The position numbers were made by a program, and so were the translations under genes. The notes beneath the pieces are model-generated. The model was not told the DNA's origin, did no database searches, and saw only the letters and a list, made by a program, of their open reading frames with translations. From contig JAJYQH010000339.1 of the NCBI GenBank assembly GCA_021794705.1, positions 1-6,269 of the forward strand: DNA of 6,269 bases, in the 5' to 3' direction. Positions within the stretch are counted from its first letter, which is position 1, and each line of letters starts with the position of its first letter. Positions 5,691 to 6,269 of this stretch are shown here, one piece after another. The DNA comes from Actinomycetes bacterium (GTDB lineage Bacteria; Actinomycetota; Actinomycetes; Propionibacteriales; Propionibacteriaceae).

Positions 5691-6269
5691 ATGAGCTACG
5701 CCCTGGGAATCGACATCGGCGGATCGGGCGTCAAGGGTGCGCCGGTCGACCTCGAAGCCGGAGAGTTCGCGGCCGACCGCCTGCGGATCGACACGCCGGC
5801 GAAGTCGACGCCCGCCAATGTCGTCAAGGTCGTCGCCGAGATCGTCGCCAACTTCGCCGACACGATCGGCGACGCCCCGATCGGCGTGACCATCCCCGCG
5901 CCGGTGCGCCACGGCGTCGTGCCGTTCATCGCCAACCTCGACAAGAAGTGGGTCAACCTGCCGGCCGAGAAGTACTTCTCCGACGAACTGCAGCGCCCGG
6001 TCACGATCGTCAACGACGCGGACGCCGCCGGCGTCGCCGAAGTGCGCTACGGCGCCGCGAAGGGTCAGGGCGGCGTGGTCATCGTCACCACCCTCGGCAC
6101 CGGCATCGGCACCGCGATCATCAACAACGGCATCCTGCTGCCCAACACCGAGCTCGGCCACCTCGAGATCGACGGGTACGACGCCGAGAAGCGGGCGGCG
6201 GCGTCCGCGAAGACCCGCGAAGACCTCAGCTACAAGGAGTGGTCGAAGCGGTTGCAGCGCTACTACGAG
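5691..6269 (+). CDS. ppgK: Polyphosphate glucokinase (ROK family), 5' part
   Basis: The first 193 residues of a gene cut by the right edge (full proteins are about 250-270 aa). The enzyme phosphorylates glucose to glucose 6-phosphate in the cytosol using inorganic polyphosphate, and usually also ATP; it is a typical actinobacterial entry step to glycolysis. Visible motifs are: phosphate-binding [12 protein letters not shown] (5-16); NDADAAG (108-114), where Asp109 is the expected catalytic base; the second phosphate loop TLGTGIGTA (134-142); and NTELGHLEI (152-160), with Glu154, His157 and Glu159 at the sugar site. The zinc-binding Cys cluster of many ROK repressors and kinases is absent in the visible part, and there is no N-terminal helix-turn-helix, so this is a kinase and not a ROK repressor. 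NTELGHLE followed by the A-E-x-R-A-A-A-S segment is characteristic of PpgK. ATG 5691 is preferred over in-frame ATG 5685 and GTG 5682 because of the spacing to TATTGT. GTG 5682 overlaps that box. Confidence 0.95.
   Translation, partial: MSYALGIDIGGSGVKGAPVDLEAGEFAADRLRIDTPAKSTPANVVKVVAEIVANFADTIGDAPIGVTIPAPVRHGVVPFIANLDKKWVNLPAEKYFSDELQRPVTIVNDADAAGVAEVRYGAAKGQGGVVIVTTLGTGIGTAIINNGILLPNTELGHLEIDGYDAEKRAAASAKTREDLSYKEWSKRLQRYYE

Overview
This is a high-GC chromosomal window with strongly G/C-biased third codon positions, GTG starts and overlapping GTGA gene junctions. Together with a DUF1707 protein and a polyphosphate glucokinase, this points to an actinobacterium (Actinomycetota). I cannot name the genus from the sequence. 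Nothing suggests a plasmid, phage or insertion sequence. It looks like core or near-core chromosome with one unusual intergenic repeat block.

Left part, minus strand (1-2535): a complete cytoplasmic prolyl oligopeptidase gene (S9A family, 690 aa, intact Ser/Asp/His triad) is followed after 100 bp by the 5' end of a glycoside hydrolase family 20 (beta-N-acetylhexosaminidase type) gene that runs off the left edge. The 100-bp gap holds two strong GC-rich hairpins and a candidate promoter for the GH20 gene. The prolyl oligopeptidase GTG start sits 6 nt after a TAGGGT -10-like hexamer, which suggests a leaderless mRNA.

Middle (2536-3027): a tRNA-Gly(CCC) gene on the plus strand with a clear TATAGT -10 box, divergent from the peptidase gene. 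After it comes about 310 bp of non-coding DNA. This contains a two-unit tandem array of a three-arm inverted/direct repeat (period 62 bp), which no annotated gene explains.

Right part, plus strand (3028-6269): a tight three-gene operon with two 4-nt GTGA overlaps. It encodes a DUF1707 / LiaF-C-terminal-like protein, a small two-helix membrane protein with one bacterial PH (bPH2, YdbS-like) domain, and a larger membrane protein with three bPH2 modules (YdbT-like). By homology the operon probably acts at the cell envelope. In Bacillus, ydbS/ydbT belong to the sigma-W envelope-defence regulon. After 58 bp comes a polyphosphate glucokinase gene (ppgK, ROK fold), cut by the right edge, with its own leaderless-type promoter.

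The items most worth a second look are the repeat array at 2778-2893, the LiaF-like/bPH2 operon downstream of it, the run of leaderless-type starts, and the mutually exclusive hairpins in front of the GH20 gene.
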